Numbered from the stretch's first letter, positions 23,772-32,926 are shown. The stretch: 55,161 bases of DNA from Acidobacteriota bacterium (GCA_021817045.1 JAKAWG010000029.1:1-55161), one strand, 5' to 3'. A program made the numbers and translations. Notes: a model not told the origin generated them from the letters alone.

Positions 23772-24171
23772 ACCTCGCTTTGTACTCCCGAGGCAGTAAA
23801 ATTTTGTCTCATTTGTCTCACTTGTCTCCATTATCTCATTCTGGAAGCGTAGAATTGGAGCTTGTACGTGGATCGAACTTTGACATGGAAGCGCGTGCTT
23901 CAGCACTGCCGCCTGTCGACTGCCGCCAGATGGGATGCTCCGTGTTCTCGACGTTCTTCAAACTTACCAAAGGGTCAGGGAGGGTCTCAGTGTTCTCCGT
24001 GTTGAAGCCTTTCGGACGAGGGAGGATAGAGCACGGCTCATTGAGGTTTAAGGGCGGCGAAAGAAACCCTGCGCCACACGAACGTAGGAGCGGAAGGAGA
24101 AAAAGAAAAGATTGTTTAGGGGGTCACTGAGGTAACACATTGAAAACAAAGAGCGGTTATGCGGAGCGATT
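23772..24171. other. Non-coding repeat-rich spacer after trpF
   Basis: An open frame at 23780-24130 reads repetitive LSHLSHLSPLSH and shows no family features, so I treat it as non-coding. The GTCTCA repeat copy 2 is at 23806-23839 and a CTCCGTGTT/GTTCTCCGTG repeat lies near 23940-24005. Confidence 0.5.
23806..23839 (+). repeat. GTCTCA-type short tandem repeat, copy 2
   Basis: This 34-nt array matches the minus-strand array at 900-933 in 30 of 34 positions. Both lie in long spacers. It marks a dispersed repeat family in this genome. Confidence 0.6.
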
Positions 24172-24238
24172 ACCAACAATCTCCTAGAGATGATTTATGC
24201 GATTGATTCTAAAGGAGTAATTGGAATGGATTGTTGGT
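24172..24238 (+). promoter_or_regulatory. Structured AT-rich leader upstream of trpB
   Basis: ACCAACAATC (24172-24181) pairs perfectly with GATTGTTGGT (24229-24238), and CTCCT (24181-24185) with AGGAG (24213-24217) inside it. The AGGAG is the apparent ribosome site of the small frame at 24226, so the fold would hide it. Base composition is clearly more AT-rich than the flanking genes. Confidence 0.45.
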
Positions 24239-24285
24239 CGAAGATCGAAGCCTCAGAAAATAGAGCAGTTAGACGCGAAAATTAG
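24226..24285 (+). CDS. Possible 19-residue leader peptide before trpB
   Basis: ATG at 24226 is preceded by AAAGGAG at ideal spacing and opens a 19-codon frame ([19 protein letters not shown]) ending 41 bp before trpB. It has one tryptophan, at position 4. Its start codon lies in the hairpin at 24172-24238. A regulatory leader is possible; chance is also possible, as a single Trp is weak evidence for attenuation. Confidence 0.35.
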   Translation: MDCWSKIEASENRAVRREN

Positions 24286-24326
24286 CGAAAAAGTCGAAAT
24301 TGTTTGTGCGAATCAGCACTCTTCCC

Positions 24327-25535
24327 ATGAGCACAGAACCGGCATTGCAATACGCTCTTCCTGACGCGCGCGGACGTTTCGGAGAATTTGGGGGCCGTTA
24401 CGTCTCCGAGACATTGATGCACCCCGTCGAGGAGTTGCAGCGAGCGTACGAAAAAGCGCGGGATGATCGGGTCTTTCAGGCCGAACTGAGCGGTCTGCTG
24501 AAGAACTATGCCGGGCGGCCGACGCCGCTGCATTTTGCCCGCCGGCTAAGCGAGCACCTGGGCCGGGCCAGGATTTACCTGAAGCGGGAGGACCTGCTGC
24601 ACACCGGAGCGCACAAGATCAACAACTGCTTGGGCCAAGGATTGCTGGCGCGGCGAATGGGTAAGAAGCGGCTCATTGCGGAAACCGGAGCCGGCCAGCA
24701 CGGCGTGGCTACCGCGACCGTGGCTTCGTTGCTGGGCTTGGAATGCGTTGTTTACATGGGTGAAGAGGATATGGCCCGCCAGGCGCCGAACGTCTTTCGG
24801 ATGCGGCTGCTCGGCGCCGAAGTGATTGGCGTGAGTGCCGGCAGCAAGACGCTGAAGGACGCGGTCAACGAGGCGATGCGCGACTGGGTGGCGAACGTCG
24901 AAAGCACGCACTATCTGCTCGGCTCGGCACTTGGGCCGCACCCCTATCCGATGATGGTCCGCGACTTCAATCGAGTCATCGGCCAGGAGGTGCGCGCACA
25001 GATGCGGGAGGCCGAGAGTCGCCTCCCGGACGCGCTTTTCGCCTGTGTCGGTGGAGGAAGCAATTCGATCGGTTTGTTTTACGATTTCATTCCCGAGCCC
25101 AGCGTCAAGCTGGTGGGAGTCGAAGCGGGCGGCCGGGGAACGGCGCTGGGCGAGCACGCCGCGCGTTTTTCCGGCGGCAAACCGGGCGTCATTCACGGGA
25201 TGTATACTTACGTTCTGCAGAACAGCGACGGGCTGATTTCAAACACGCACTCGATTTCCGCCGGTCTCGACTATCCGGCCATTGGCCCGGAGCACGCGGA
25301 GCTACACCGGCAAGGACGCGCAGAATATACGCGCGTGACCGACGGCGAAGCGTTGGACGCGGTGCGACTGCTTTCCAGGTTGGAAGGAATCATCCCGGCG
25401 CTCGAATCCGCGCACGCTGTCGCCGAGGTCGTGAAGCGTGCGCCGCGTATGGGCCGCGAGGCCCGCGTGGTGGTTAATATTTCCGGCCGCGGTGACAAGG
25501 ACCTGGGAATTTTTCAAGATGCGGGGATTTTGTAG
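24327..25535 (+). CDS. trpB: Tryptophan synthase beta chain
   Basis: The 402-residue product is TrpB (beta-replacement of serine with indole). It contains [20 protein letters not shown], the PLP-lysine motif [15 protein letters not shown], the [12 protein letters not shown] segment, the phosphate-binding GGGSNSIG and the C-terminal SGRGDKDL. I chose the ATG at 24327 ([12 protein letters not shown]) over a TTG at 24300; neither has a clear ribosome site. It is the TrpB1 type that pairs with TrpA, encoded 210 bp downstream. Confidence 0.95.
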   Translation: MSTEPALQYALPDARGRFGEFGGRYVSETLMHPVEELQRAYEKARDDRVFQAELSGLLKNYAGRPTPLHFARRLSEHLGRARIYLKREDLLHTGAHKINNCLGQGLLARRMGKKRLIAETGAGQHGVATATVASLLGLECVVYMGEEDMARQAPNVFRMRLLGAEVIGVSAGSKTLKDAVNEAMRDWVANVESTHYLLGSALGPHPYPMMVRDFNRVIGQEVRAQMREAESRLPDALFACVGGGSNSIGLFYDFIPEPSVKLVGVEAGGRGTALGEHAARFSGGKPGVIHGMYTYVLQNSDGLISNTHSISAGLDYPAIGPEHAELHRQGRAEYTRVTDGEALDAVRLLSRLEGIIPALESAHAVAEVVKRAPRMGREARVVVNISGRGDKDLGIFQDAGIL

Positions 25536-25605
25536 CGGTGATGTCCCCATCGCCGTCAATTGCGGCACGGCTAAAGAGTCTGTGTGACAACTTCGGTTTC
25601 TGCGC

Positions 25606-25695
25606 TGTAGCGGCGCTCGGAGCCTGCCCTGACGCAGGAAGGGAGCGCCGAATCTATTGAAGAATAAAGACCGCCGGTCAGAGACCGCCGCTACA
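25606..25695. repeat. Palindromic repeat element, copy 1 (90 bp)
   Basis: The ends are 10-bp perfect inverted repeats: TGTAGCGGCG (25606-25615) and CGCCGCTACA (25686-25695). Inside, CGGCGCTC (25611-25618) pairs with GAGCGCCG (25643-25650), and GACCGCCGGTC forms a further palindrome. A related copy is at 52206-52258. It lies in the trpB-trpA spacer. Confidence 0.7.
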
Positions 25696-25744
25696 ATTGC
25701 ACTTGTCGCGCGGTTTCTAACGCCGTGCCCGGATACAAAGCAGA

Positions 25745-26587
25745 ATGGCTACTGTGTGTACAGGCCGCATTGAAACGCTCTTGCGGGAGCGCGGACCGGA
25801 CGGCGCGGGCCGCCTGATCGTTTATTTGACAGCGGGCGACCCTTCTCTCGAAGACACAGAAAAACTGCTGGCGGCCGTGGATCGTGGCGGTGCGGACTTG
25901 ATCGAATTGGGCGTCCCATTTTCCGACCCGATCGCGGACGGGGTGGTTATTCAGCGCGCTTCGGAACGGGCTTTGCGCGCGGGGACAACCTTATCACGTG
26001 TTCTTGCGCGGCTTCCGCGCTGGCGGCAGGCGGTACACGCGCCCATTATTCTGTTCGGTTACTATAATCCGGTGTTGCAGTATGGTCTCGAGCGGTTCGC
26101 ACGCGATCTGGCGGGCGCTGGAGCTGAGGGCGCGCTTCTGGTAGACCTTCCGCCGGAGGAAGCGGAGCCGTGCGTTGCGGCGATGCGAAGCCAGAACCTT
26201 GACCTGATCTTTCTGGCCTCGCCGACTTCTTCCGACGAGCGACTGGAGCTCGTCTCACGCTTTTCGACGGGATTCGTCTACATCGTTTCCGTACCTGGTG
26301 TAACGGGTGAGCGAGCGGTTCTTTCCGGCGCAGTGGCGCCTTTGGCCGCCAGAATCCGGCGCTTCACCAACCTGCCGCTGGCGGTGGGATTCGGGATCTC
26401 AAGCCCTGAGCAGGTGCGCCAGGCTCAGGCTCTGGTGGAAGCCGCCGTCGTCGGCAGCGCTTTGGTGCGAACCATCGAGGAGAGTTACCGCGAGCACGGG
26501 GGACAGGCTATCGAGCGCTTTGTGCGCTGGCTGATATCCGGCACAGGAGTGCAGTTCACCATGGAGACACAAAGACACAAGGATTGA
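25745..26587 (+). CDS. trpA: Tryptophan synthase alpha chain
   Basis: The 280-residue product is TrpA, which cleaves indole-3-glycerol phosphate. The catalytic Glu and Asp are in LIELGVPFSDPIADG (about residues 54-68), and the phosphate site is GFGISSPEQV with GSALV near 245. The last dozen residues (VQFTMETQRHKD) are encoded by the left arm of an intergenic repeat (26554 on), so the C-terminus is an extension beyond the normal family end. The ATG at 25745 lacks a clear ribosome site. Confidence 0.94.
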   Translation: MATVCTGRIETLLRERGPDGAGRLIVYLTAGDPSLEDTEKLLAAVDRGGADLIELGVPFSDPIADGVVIQRASERALRAGTTLSRVLARLPRWRQAVHAPIILFGYYNPVLQYGLERFARDLAGAGAEGALLVDLPPEEAEPCVAAMRSQNLDLIFLASPTSSDERLELVSRFSTGFVYIVSVPGVTGERAVLSGAVAPLAARIRRFTNLPLAVGFGISSPEQVRQAQALVEAAVVGSALVRTIEESYREHGGQAIERFVRWLISGTGVQFTMETQRHKD

Positions 26588-26691
26588 TTTAAGGAGATAT
26601 GAATTCACGATGTCTATCCAGTTGGCTTCAGGGCGGACTCTTCAGCGGCCGCTAATCAGTTTCTTTCTGTCTTAGTGACTTTGCGGTGAAC
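26554..26691. repeat. Imperfect inverted repeat overlapping the trpA end
   Basis: GTTCACCATGGAGACACAAA (from 26554) and the right arm ending GACTTTGCGGTGAAC (26677-26691) are imperfect inverted copies; over 30 nt about two-thirds of positions pair, with the outer 7 bp perfect. Such GGAGACACAAAGACACAAGG-type repeats are common dispersed elements in many bacteria. It separates trpA from the chorismate mutase gene. Confidence 0.6.
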
Positions 26692-26717
26692 CCGGTGCCT
26701 TTAGGGAGCAGGCTCGA

Positions 26718-27014
26718 ATGAGTGACATTGGCGAGTGGCGGAATCGCATTAACGAAATCGATCTGCAGATTCTCAAATTACTCAACGAACGCGCTGATTG
26801 TGCGGTGAAGATCGGACACTACAAAAAGGAGCGGAACCTGCCGGCCTGGGCGCCGGAGCGGGAAGCGGAAATTCTGCGCAACGTCGTCAAGGCGAACTCT
26901 GGCCCGCTAGACGACGCGGCCGTGCGCCGACTCTTCGAGCGCATTATTGACGAAGCCCGGTCGCTTGAACGGCATGCGATGAACGAAGCGCAGGTTTCAG
27001 CGAAGGAGTCTTGA
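26718..27014 (+). CDS. Chorismate mutase (AroQ class)
   Basis: The 98-residue all-helical product is a single-domain AroQ chorismate mutase, converting chorismate to prephenate. The first helix WRNRINEIDLQILKLLNERADC with the following KIGHYKKER carries the typical Arg and Lys active-site residues; the last helix has RRLFERIIDEARSLE. The ATG at 26718 lies 12-15 nt after GGGAGCAGG. It is 3 bp before the DAHP synthase gene, so the two are surely co-transcribed and may form a complex, as happens in other bacteria. Confidence 0.92.
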   Translation: MSDIGEWRNRINEIDLQILKLLNERADCAVKIGHYKKERNLPAWAPEREAEILRNVVKANSGPLDDAAVRRLFERIIDEARSLERHAMNEAQVSAKES

Positions 27015-27017
27015 GTT

Positions 27018-28034
27018 ATGGTCGTCGTTATGCAGGAAGGGGCGAAGGAGGAGCAAATTACCGCAGTCATCGACAAGCTCATCAAAATGGGATTTGACGT
27101 GCACCGGTCCACGGGAGTTTTGCAAACCGTCCTGGGCGGGGTGGGCGCCAAGGCGGACTTCGATACTCGGGAAGTCGAACTACTCGAAGGCGTTCAGGAA
27201 GTTCATCGCATCATCGCGCCTTACAAACTTGCGAGCCGCCATTTCCGCCCGGAAGGTTCGGTGATTGACGTCGGCAAGGGCGTGAAAGTGGGCGGGCCGG
27301 AAGTGGTTATGATGGCGGGGCCGTGCAGCGTGGAAAGCCCGGAGCAGATTGAAACCATCGCCGCGCTGGTCGCGAGCGAAGGCGTCCGCGTGATGCGCGG
27401 CGGAGCTTTCAAGCCCCGCACCTCGCCTTACACTTTTCAGGGTCTTGGGCCGAAAGGTCTCGAATACATGCGGGAAGCCGCGGACCGCCACAACTTGCTT
27501 GTGGTCTCGGAAGTGATGGACCACGTGCAGATTCCGCTGATGGTCGAATATGTCGACATCCTACAGGTCGGCACCCGCAACATGCAGAACTTCAACCTGC
27601 TCCGCGAGCTTGGCAAACTGAACAAGCCCATCCTGCTGAAGCGCGGCATTTCCGCCACCATCGAAGAATGGCTGCTGTCGGCTGAGTACATCATGTCGGG
27701 CGGAAACTACAACGTCATCCTGTGCGAGCGGGGCATTCGCACATTCGAAAGCGCGACGCGCAACACGCTGGACGTTTCCGCAATTCCCGTGGTCCACAAG
27801 CTTTCGCACCTGCCCATCATCGTAGACCCCTCGCAAGCCACGGGCCGCCGCGACCAGGTGATTCCCATGGCTCGCGCCGCCGTCGCCGCCGGAGCGGACG
27901 GCATCCTGCTTGAAGTCCATCACGACCCCGAGCACGCCCTAAGCGACGGCCCGCAGCAGTTGTACCCGGACCAATTCCGCACGCTGATGGCCGAGTTGCG
28001 CATGATCGCCCCGGCCGTGGGCCGGAAATTTTAG
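27018..28034 (+). CDS. aroF: 3-deoxy-7-phosphoheptulonate synthase (AroF, type Ib)
   Basis: The 338-residue product is a DAHP synthase of the Thermotoga/Bacillus class. Residues 1-70 are the ferredoxin-like regulatory domain (MVVVMQEGAKEEQITAVIDK, with GFDVHRSTGV). The barrel follows with MMAGPCSVESPEQ, KPRTSPYTFQG, ILLKRGISATIEEW and VDPSQATGRRDQV, which include metal and PEP-binding residues. Together with the flanking mutase and dehydrogenase genes it forms a tyrosine/phenylalanine branch operon. Confidence 0.95.
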   Translation: MVVVMQEGAKEEQITAVIDKLIKMGFDVHRSTGVLQTVLGGVGAKADFDTREVELLEGVQEVHRIIAPYKLASRHFRPEGSVIDVGKGVKVGGPEVVMMAGPCSVESPEQIETIAALVASEGVRVMRGGAFKPRTSPYTFQGLGPKGLEYMREAADRHNLLVVSEVMDHVQIPLMVEYVDILQVGTRNMQNFNLLRELGKLNKPILLKRGISATIEEWLLSAEYIMSGGNYNVILCERGIRTFESATRNTLDVSAIPVVHKLSHLPIIVDPSQATGRRDQVIPMARAAVAAGADGILLEVHHDPEHALSDGPQQLYPDQFRTLMAELRMIAPAVGRKF

Positions 28035-28041
28035 ATTCCCC

Positions 28042-28896
28042 GTGACCGCACCTGACGTTCCGTTTCGGCGTGTTGCGATCGTTGGCCTCGGCCTCATCGG
28101 AGGATCGTGGGGGCTGGCGCTCCGCAAGTATGGCTTTTCCGGCGTGCGCGTGGGCTGCGACCGCCTCGAGGTACTGAGAGAGGCCGTGGCACGCGGCGCG
28201 GTGGATGAAGGCGATCAGGATGTGCGGCGCGCCGTCGCGGGCGCTGACCTCGTGATTCTTGCCACGCCGGTGGGAACGGCCATCGATCTGCTTGCTGAGC
28301 TCAAGTCGGACACCGCGCCGGAAGCTCTTGTCACGGACACCGGCAGCACCAAACAAGCAATTTGCCAGCAGGCGCGGCAGGCTCTAGGCAGCGAGCCATT
28401 CTTCCTTGGCGGGCATCCGCTGGCAGGGAAGGAACGCTCCGGCATCGAAAACGCTGACGCGTCCCTCTTCGAAGGCGCTTGGTACGTGCTTACGCCGCTC
28501 GAAGATTCTGACACCGAAGACGGCCGGGCAAAAGCGTTTGCCGCTCTCGTGGCTTCCGTAGGAGCGCGAGTGCTGTTCATGGATGCCGGCTTGCACGATC
28601 GTGCCGCAGCCTTTTTAAGCCACCTGCCTCAGCTCATCTCGACGGGCCTCGCCGCCCTCATCGAGGAGCAGCCGGCCCTGCCCCTGGAATTTGCAGCCAC
28701 CGGCTTCCGCGATGTGACGCGCCTTGCGGAGAGCCCCTACGCCGTCTGGCGGGACATTTGCGCCACCAACACGGCGAATATCGGCGAAGCCATTGACGCT
28801 TTCATCGCGGAGCTGCAACGCGTCAAATCAGCCCTATCGAACCCCGATCTCGAACGCGAATTTGACCGCGCGCGGCGGCTGCGGGGGAAGCTATGA
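28042..28896 (+). CDS. tyrA: Prephenate dehydrogenase
   Basis: The 284-residue product starts with a GTG and has the NAD fold [17 protein letters not shown]. Further signatures are [28 protein letters not shown] (active-site His region) and the helical dimer domain with [10 protein letters not shown] and [13 protein letters not shown]. Length fits a monofunctional TyrA. Its stop overlaps the next start (ATGA), so the CoA transferase genes are in the same operon although they belong to another pathway. Confidence 0.92.
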   Translation: MTAPDVPFRRVAIVGLGLIGGSWGLALRKYGFSGVRVGCDRLEVLREAVARGAVDEGDQDVRRAVAGADLVILATPVGTAIDLLAELKSDTAPEALVTDTGSTKQAICQQARQALGSEPFFLGGHPLAGKERSGIENADASLFEGAWYVLTPLEDSDTEDGRAKAFAALVASVGARVLFMDAGLHDRAAAFLSHLPQLISTGLAALIEEQPALPLEFAATGFRDVTRLAESPYAVWRDICATNTANIGEAIDAFIAELQRVKSALSNPDLEREFDRARRLRGKL

Positions 28897-29588
28897 ACAA
28901 GCTGATACCCAGCGCGGACGCGGCGGTGGCCGACATTCCGAACGAAGCCATCGTGATGGCGGGCGGCTTCGGACTGTGCGGTATCCCGGAGAATCTCATC
29001 AGCGCGCTCCTGCGCCAGGGCGCCACAAACCTGACCGTCATCAGCAACAATGCCGGGGTGGATAACTTCGGATTAGGTCGCCTGCTTGAAGCGGGAAGAA
29101 TCCGAAAGCTGATCGGTTCTTACGTGGGCGAGAATAAGCACCTGGAAGAACTGGTGCTGCGCGGCGAGATCGAAATGGAGCTCAACCCGCAAGGAACATT
29201 CGCAGAGCGCATCCGGGCCGGCGGCGCCGGCATTCCGGCCTTTTACACTCCGACCGGCGCCGGCACGGTGGTTGCGGAAGGTAAAGAGGTACGTCAATTC
29301 GATGGCCGCTCCTATTTACTGGAACGCGCGCTGACCGCCGATTTCGCCCTCATCAAGGCTTGGAAAGGCGACCGCTGGGGCAACCTGATTTACCGCAAAA
29401 CCGCGCGCAATTTTAATCCTATGATGGCCGCGGCGGCCAAAATCACGATTGCGGAGGTGGAAGAAGTCGTGGAGCTCGGCGCGCTCGATGCCGAGCACAT
29501 CGTTACGCCCGGGATTTATGTGGATCGCGTCGTCAAAGGCGAGCACTACGAAAAACGCATCGAACGCAGGACCGCGCGAAAGCGATGA
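28893..29588 (+). CDS. 3-oxoacid CoA-transferase subunit A
   Basis: The 231-residue product is the alpha subunit of a family I CoA transferase (ScoA/AtoD-like), with [19 protein letters not shown] (CoA-binding GGFG loop), [16 protein letters not shown] and the ending [10 protein letters not shown]. It would move CoA from succinyl-CoA or acetyl-CoA to a 3-oxoacid. The subunit B gene is 830 bp downstream, with two unrelated small genes between them, an uncommon layout. Confidence 0.92.
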   Translation: MNKLIPSADAAVADIPNEAIVMAGGFGLCGIPENLISALLRQGATNLTVISNNAGVDNFGLGRLLEAGRIRKLIGSYVGENKHLEELVLRGEIEMELNPQGTFAERIRAGGAGIPAFYTPTGAGTVVAEGKEVRQFDGRSYLLERALTADFALIKAWKGDRWGNLIYRKTARNFNPMMAAAAKITIAEVEEVVELGALDAEHIVTPGIYVDRVVKGEHYEKRIERRTARKR

Positions 29589-30061
29589 CGAATTTCCTGG
29601 CACAGAATTGGGGTAACGTCGCGAGCGTCGCCGGGCTGGCAATCAGCGTGTGGGTGCTGATTATCGCGCGGAAGGCGAGGGAGGCCGCACAGGAAGCGCG
29701 CTCGGCTGCGAGACTGAAGAGTTTGGTTGAGGTTCTCAAGGAAGCAAGCGAGATGGTAACGCAGATTGGAATCTTCCTCCGAGCTAGGCAGTGGGATTTG
29801 GTTCGACTCCGCGCGGAAGAAGTACTGGGCCGATGCGCGCTCGTGCGCGCGCGTTGGCGGGACGCCCTGCCAGCCGACGCGAAGCATGATCTCATCGAGA
29901 CGGTAACGGCCGCCCGGAGTGTGGCTGAGGCAGCAGCACAAGCTTCTGTGAGAGAATTGAGTAACGATGAGCTACGGCAAATTAACAGAGGCCAGATCGA
30001 ACTGAGCTTGTGGATTAATACGCTTTTCGGCCACGCTCGCCGGGTCGAGGAAAGAGGGTGA
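29585..30061 (+). CDS. Unknown protein with one N-terminal membrane helix
   Basis: I do not recognise a family. The 158-residue product has a hydrophobic segment at about 10-28 ([17 protein letters not shown]) followed by charged helical sequence likely to form a coiled coil ([16 protein letters not shown]), then further amphipathic helices. It overlaps the CoA-transferase A gene by 4 bp (ATGA) and the next gene by 4 bp (GTGA), so all four are translated as a unit. The topology suggests a cytoplasmic C-terminal domain anchored to the membrane. Confidence 0.65.
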   Translation: MTNFLAQNWGNVASVAGLAISVWVLIIARKAREAAQEARSAARLKSLVEVLKEASEMVTQIGIFLRARQWDLVRLRAEEVLGRCALVRARWRDALPADAKHDLIETVTAARSVAEAAAQASVRELSNDELRQINRGQIELSLWINTLFGHARRVEERG

Positions 30062-30420
30062 AATTCGTGAGCGAAGAGGATAAGGTTGTTGAGTTAGCGA
30101 TGCAGCTTATCCGAGCCACCGAAGAGGGACGCCTCGCGTGGCGCCCGACGGCGCGGATAGACGAGTTTTCCACGACAATTCAGGACCGGTACAGCGTCCT
30201 AGTGAGCAAGGAGTTGAGTGGCGCCTTTTACCTCCAGTTGCTAGATGAGGACGGCCGTGAATTATTCCAAGTTTCCATCACTCGTGAATACGTCGCCAAG
30301 TGGACCCATCCGCCAGCCGAGCGAGATCCGATACAGCGCCTTTTCGATCTCGCACGACGTAATGCTCTTCGCGTGGATCAAGCTATTGACGAAGTCCTGG
30401 AAGGTCTTAAGCGCAGATGA
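30058..30420 (+). CDS. Unknown 120-residue protein in the CoA-transferase operon
   Basis: The product starts with a GTG overlapping the previous stop. It reads as an alpha/beta protein: an N-terminal helix ([18 protein letters not shown]) with a W following, beta strands ([20 protein letters not shown], then [13 protein letters not shown]) and a C-terminal helix ([14 protein letters not shown]). The pattern of a strand pair holding a DEDG turn is seen in several small stand-alone accessory proteins, but I cannot name a family. It overlaps the CoA-transferase B gene by 4 bp. Confidence 0.65.
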   Translation: MKFVSEEDKVVELAMQLIRATEEGRLAWRPTARIDEFSTTIQDRYSVLVSKELSGAFYLQLLDEDGRELFQVSITREYVAKWTHPPAERDPIQRLFDLARRNALRVDQAIDEVLEGLKRR

Positions 30421-31085
30421 GCATTCAGATGGACAAGCGTGAAATCATCGCGCGACGGGTTGCTCAGGAATTGAAGGACGGGTATTACGTCAACCTGGGC
30501 ATTGGCATTCCTACATTGGTGGCGAATTTCATTCCGCCTGGCATGGAAGTGGTGTTGCAATCGGAAAATGGGATGCTGGGCGTTGGACCGTATCCTTACG
30601 AAGGCGAAGAAGACCCGGATCTGATTAACGCCGGCAAAGAAACGGTGACGGAAATTCCCGGCACGGCTTATTTCTCAAGCGCTGAATCCTTTGCCATGAT
30701 TCGCGGTGGGCACATTGATCTCACCGTGCTCGGAGCCATGGAGGTGGACGAGAAGGGCGACCTGGCAAGCTGGATGATTCCCGGGAAAATGGTCAAAGGC
30801 ATGGGTGGCAGCATGGACCTGGTCGCGAGCGCGAAGCGCGTCTTGGTTGCCATGGAGCATACGACGCGGGAAGGGCGGCCGAAGATCCTACGAAAATGCA
30901 CGTTGCCACTCACAGGAAGCCGCGTGGTGGACAGCATCGTCACCGACCTTGCCCTGATGGACATCACGCCGGATGGTCTCGAATTGCGCGAGCTTGCTCC
31001 CGGCGTCGGCGTGGACGATGTCCGGCAAGCGACGGAAGCTCCGCTTCGCACCGCGGCAAAAATTGGAGTGTATCGCCTGCTATGA
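30417..31085 (+). CDS. 3-oxoacid CoA-transferase subunit B
   Basis: The 222-residue product is the beta subunit, with [18 protein letters not shown], the catalytic glutamate in [12 protein letters not shown] (about residue 50), [20 protein letters not shown] and GGSMDLV. It pairs with the subunit encoded at 28893. The ATG at 30417 overlaps the previous stop (ATGA); a second ATG 12 bp later is also possible. A strong hairpin follows the stop within a few bases. Confidence 0.93.
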   Translation: MSIQMDKREIIARRVAQELKDGYYVNLGIGIPTLVANFIPPGMEVVLQSENGMLGVGPYPYEGEEDPDLINAGKETVTEIPGTAYFSSAESFAMIRGGHIDLTVLGAMEVDEKGDLASWMIPGKMVKGMGGSMDLVASAKRVLVAMEHTTREGRPKILRKCTLPLTGSRVVDSIVTDLALMDITPDGLELRELAPGVGVDDVRQATEAPLRTAAKIGVYRLL

Positions 31086-31129
31086 AAATAGCTCCCCTCC
31101 TTTCCAAGGAGGGGAGCCGGGATTTTCAT
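31082..31129 (+). terminator. Long hairpin after the CoA-transferase operon
   Basis: GCTCCCCTCCTT (31091-31102) and AAGGAGGGGAGC (31106-31117) form a perfect 12-bp stem with a 3-nt loop, and ATGAAAAT (31082-31089) pairs with ATTTTCAT (31122-31129) outside it. It directly follows the operon stop. The T-run is short (ATTTTC), so termination is likely but not certain; the same hairpin type occurs as a dispersed repeat in related genomes. Confidence 0.6.
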
Positions 31130-31212
31130 GGTATCTGGGTGACGCGAGGCGGCATGGGCGACTGCCGTGAAGCGTAGCGGCACGGGGGTGTGCCATCGAG
31201 CCGGGGAGCATT

Positions 31213-31560
31213 GTGATCGCCAGCTTGACGAATCCAAGGGAGAAAATTTGGGGACAATTGCTGGTCTTGCGGCCGGAGGGCATCACCCTCCGCGGCATCC
31301 CGGTTGAATCGTTCGATGATTTCGTGCGCCAAGTGGCGCGGCGGACAGGCGAAGCGATCAGCCTGACGACTGCTTTCTATCACATGCACCGCCTCGAGCG
31401 CCTCGCGCGCGACGAAGCCTCGGCGGGCATCCCTTCGCTTGCAGACCGCTTCCGGGAACAGGTCGGCACCAGCATCCAGAGAGTATATGGCAGCCACATA
31501 AGTCAGGAGTGCCGCCATCCCCCCGCCTCGATCCTCCGTTCGGCCCTAGAATCGTTGTAA
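31213..31560 (+). CDS. Conserved-looking small protein of unknown function
   Basis: The 115-residue product starts with GTG at 31213. It has a composition and codon use like its neighbours and an apparent helical core (VESFDDFVRQVARRTGE, then TTAFYHMHRLERLARDE, ADRFREQVGTSIQRVY). I do not recognise a domain; the RRTGEAISLTTAFYH part might be a helix-turn-helix, which is only a guess. It is isolated between the CoA-transferase hairpin and the DUF5666-type gene. Confidence 0.5.
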   Translation: MIASLTNPREKIWGQLLVLRPEGITLRGIPVESFDDFVRQVARRTGEAISLTTAFYHMHRLERLARDEASAGIPSLADRFREQVGTSIQRVYGSHISQECRHPPASILRSALESL

Positions 31561-31687
31561 CCCAGGTCTTCCCGCAAGCGTCTAGATAGGGGTGTGCCTG
31601 TTCCAACATAGCGAGGGGGTTCGTGCCGGCCTGAGCTTGGCCGGTGGGGTCGTAGCCCGTGGTACCTGCAAGGAGTCTCGCCCGGAA

Positions 31688-32926
31688 ATGACGAGAGGTG
31701 GTCTGCGTTTGACGCTCGCTAGCCTATGGCTGATGCTGCCTTTGGCCCTAGCTCGATCTGCGCCACAAAGCGCATCACTCCGTCAGCCGGTTCGGCCCAT
31801 CGGCGTGGTCACGCAGGTTCAGGCTGGGCGACTCATCTTGCACACCGATGCCGGTCCCAACCTGACGGTCAACCTGCCCGAGGGTGTTTCCATCCTTCTG
31901 GTGCCGCCGGGCGCAAAGAATCTGAGCGCAGCAACCAAGATTGCGGTGAGTGACGTCCATGTTGGCGACCGTGTGCTTGTTCTGGGCGCTTTCTCGGCGG
32001 ATCAAAGATCAATCGCTGCGAAGACCGTGATCGTAATGAGCAAGACGGCCTTAGCCAAAGCCCACGAAACTGAACGCCTGCAATGGGAAAAGAACGGGAT
32101 CGGCGGGGTCGTCAAGGCAATTAATCCCGCGGTCCGAGAGATCACCCTGGCAGTGCCTAATACCCCTCCAACGCCTGGCAAACTGACTCACTCCGTCATG
32201 GTTGCCCTCGCGCCTCATGCGGTCTTGTTGCGTTATGCGCCGGACTCGATCGAATTCAGCGACGCCAAGCCCGGCACCTTCGAAGAAATTAAAGTCGGGG
32301 ATCAAGTGCGCGCCCTAGGAACGAAGAGCGCCGACGGAAGCCATCTCATCGCCGAAGAACTGGTTTCCGGGACGTTCCTCAATATCGGGGCGACCGTGAT
32401 TTCGGTCGACGCACCAAAAGGCACATTCGTGGTGAAGGACCTGGCTACCGGTAAGCCTCTCCTCGTTCGAACCGGGGCTGACACTCAGTTGCACCAGCTT
32501 ACGCCTGAAGTCGCAGACACGATTGCAGTGTTCAATGCTCAAGCCCAAACGAAAGGCGGGGCGGAACTCGCTGCCAAGAGCGGCAAGGAAAAATCAGGGG
32601 AAGTGAAGGGTGGACGCATCCGCAAGCCGAGCCGAGAGGAAGAGCAAAAGGTCGCCGCAGAATCGAAGGAAAGCTTCGAGCAAATACTAAGGCACATGCC
32701 GCTCCTCTCGCTTAATCAGCTCAAGCCCGGCCAGCCGCTGATCGTTGTGAGCACCGAAGGTGCCCGGCCGTCTGAAGTGACCGCCATCGCGGTCTTGAGC
32801 GGCGTCGGCCCAATTCTCCGCGCACGGCCCAAAGGCGCCGGACAGGTTGCGCTGGGACCGTGGAACCTGAGCATGGGCGGTGCTAGCGGGGGCGCAGGTG
32901 AGCGTGGCGGAAACGCAGCGCCGTAA
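31688..32926 (+). CDS. Exported DUF5666-like protein
   Basis: The 412-residue product starts MTRGGLRLTLASLWLMLPLA, a clear Sec signal peptide with cleavage near ARSAPQSA. The mature part has at least three copies of a beta-barrel module with the pattern VKAINPAVREITL / VSDVHVGDRVLVLGAFS / IKVGDQVRALGTKS, typical of the DUF5666 fold, and a low-complexity charged linker (KSGKEKSGEVKGGR) near residue 300. The tail is rich in Gly and Ala. I chose the ATG at 31688 because the earlier frame start at 31592 lacks a signal. It lies just before the TonB receptor gene and may belong to its cell-envelope set. Confidence 0.7.
   Translation: MTRGGLRLTLASLWLMLPLALARSAPQSASLRQPVRPIGVVTQVQAGRLILHTDAGPNLTVNLPEGVSILLVPPGAKNLSAATKIAVSDVHVGDRVLVLGAFSADQRSIAAKTVIVMSKTALAKAHETERLQWEKNGIGGVVKAINPAVREITLAVPNTPPTPGKLTHSVMVALAPHAVLLRYAPDSIEFSDAKPGTFEEIKVGDQVRALGTKSADGSHLIAEELVSGTFLNIGATVISVDAPKGTFVVKDLATGKPLLVRTGADTQLHQLTPEVADTIAVFNAQAQTKGGAELAAKSGKEKSGEVKGGRIRKPSREEEQKVAAESKESFEQILRHMPLLSLNQLKPGQPLIVVSTEGARPSEVTAIAVLSGVGPILRARPKGAGQVALGPWNLSMGGASGGAGERGGNAAP

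Noticed and set aside
23780..24130. 116-codon plus-strand frame after trpF
   Set aside because: The protein is repeat-derived (LSHLSHLSPLSH) with no domain or ribosome site.
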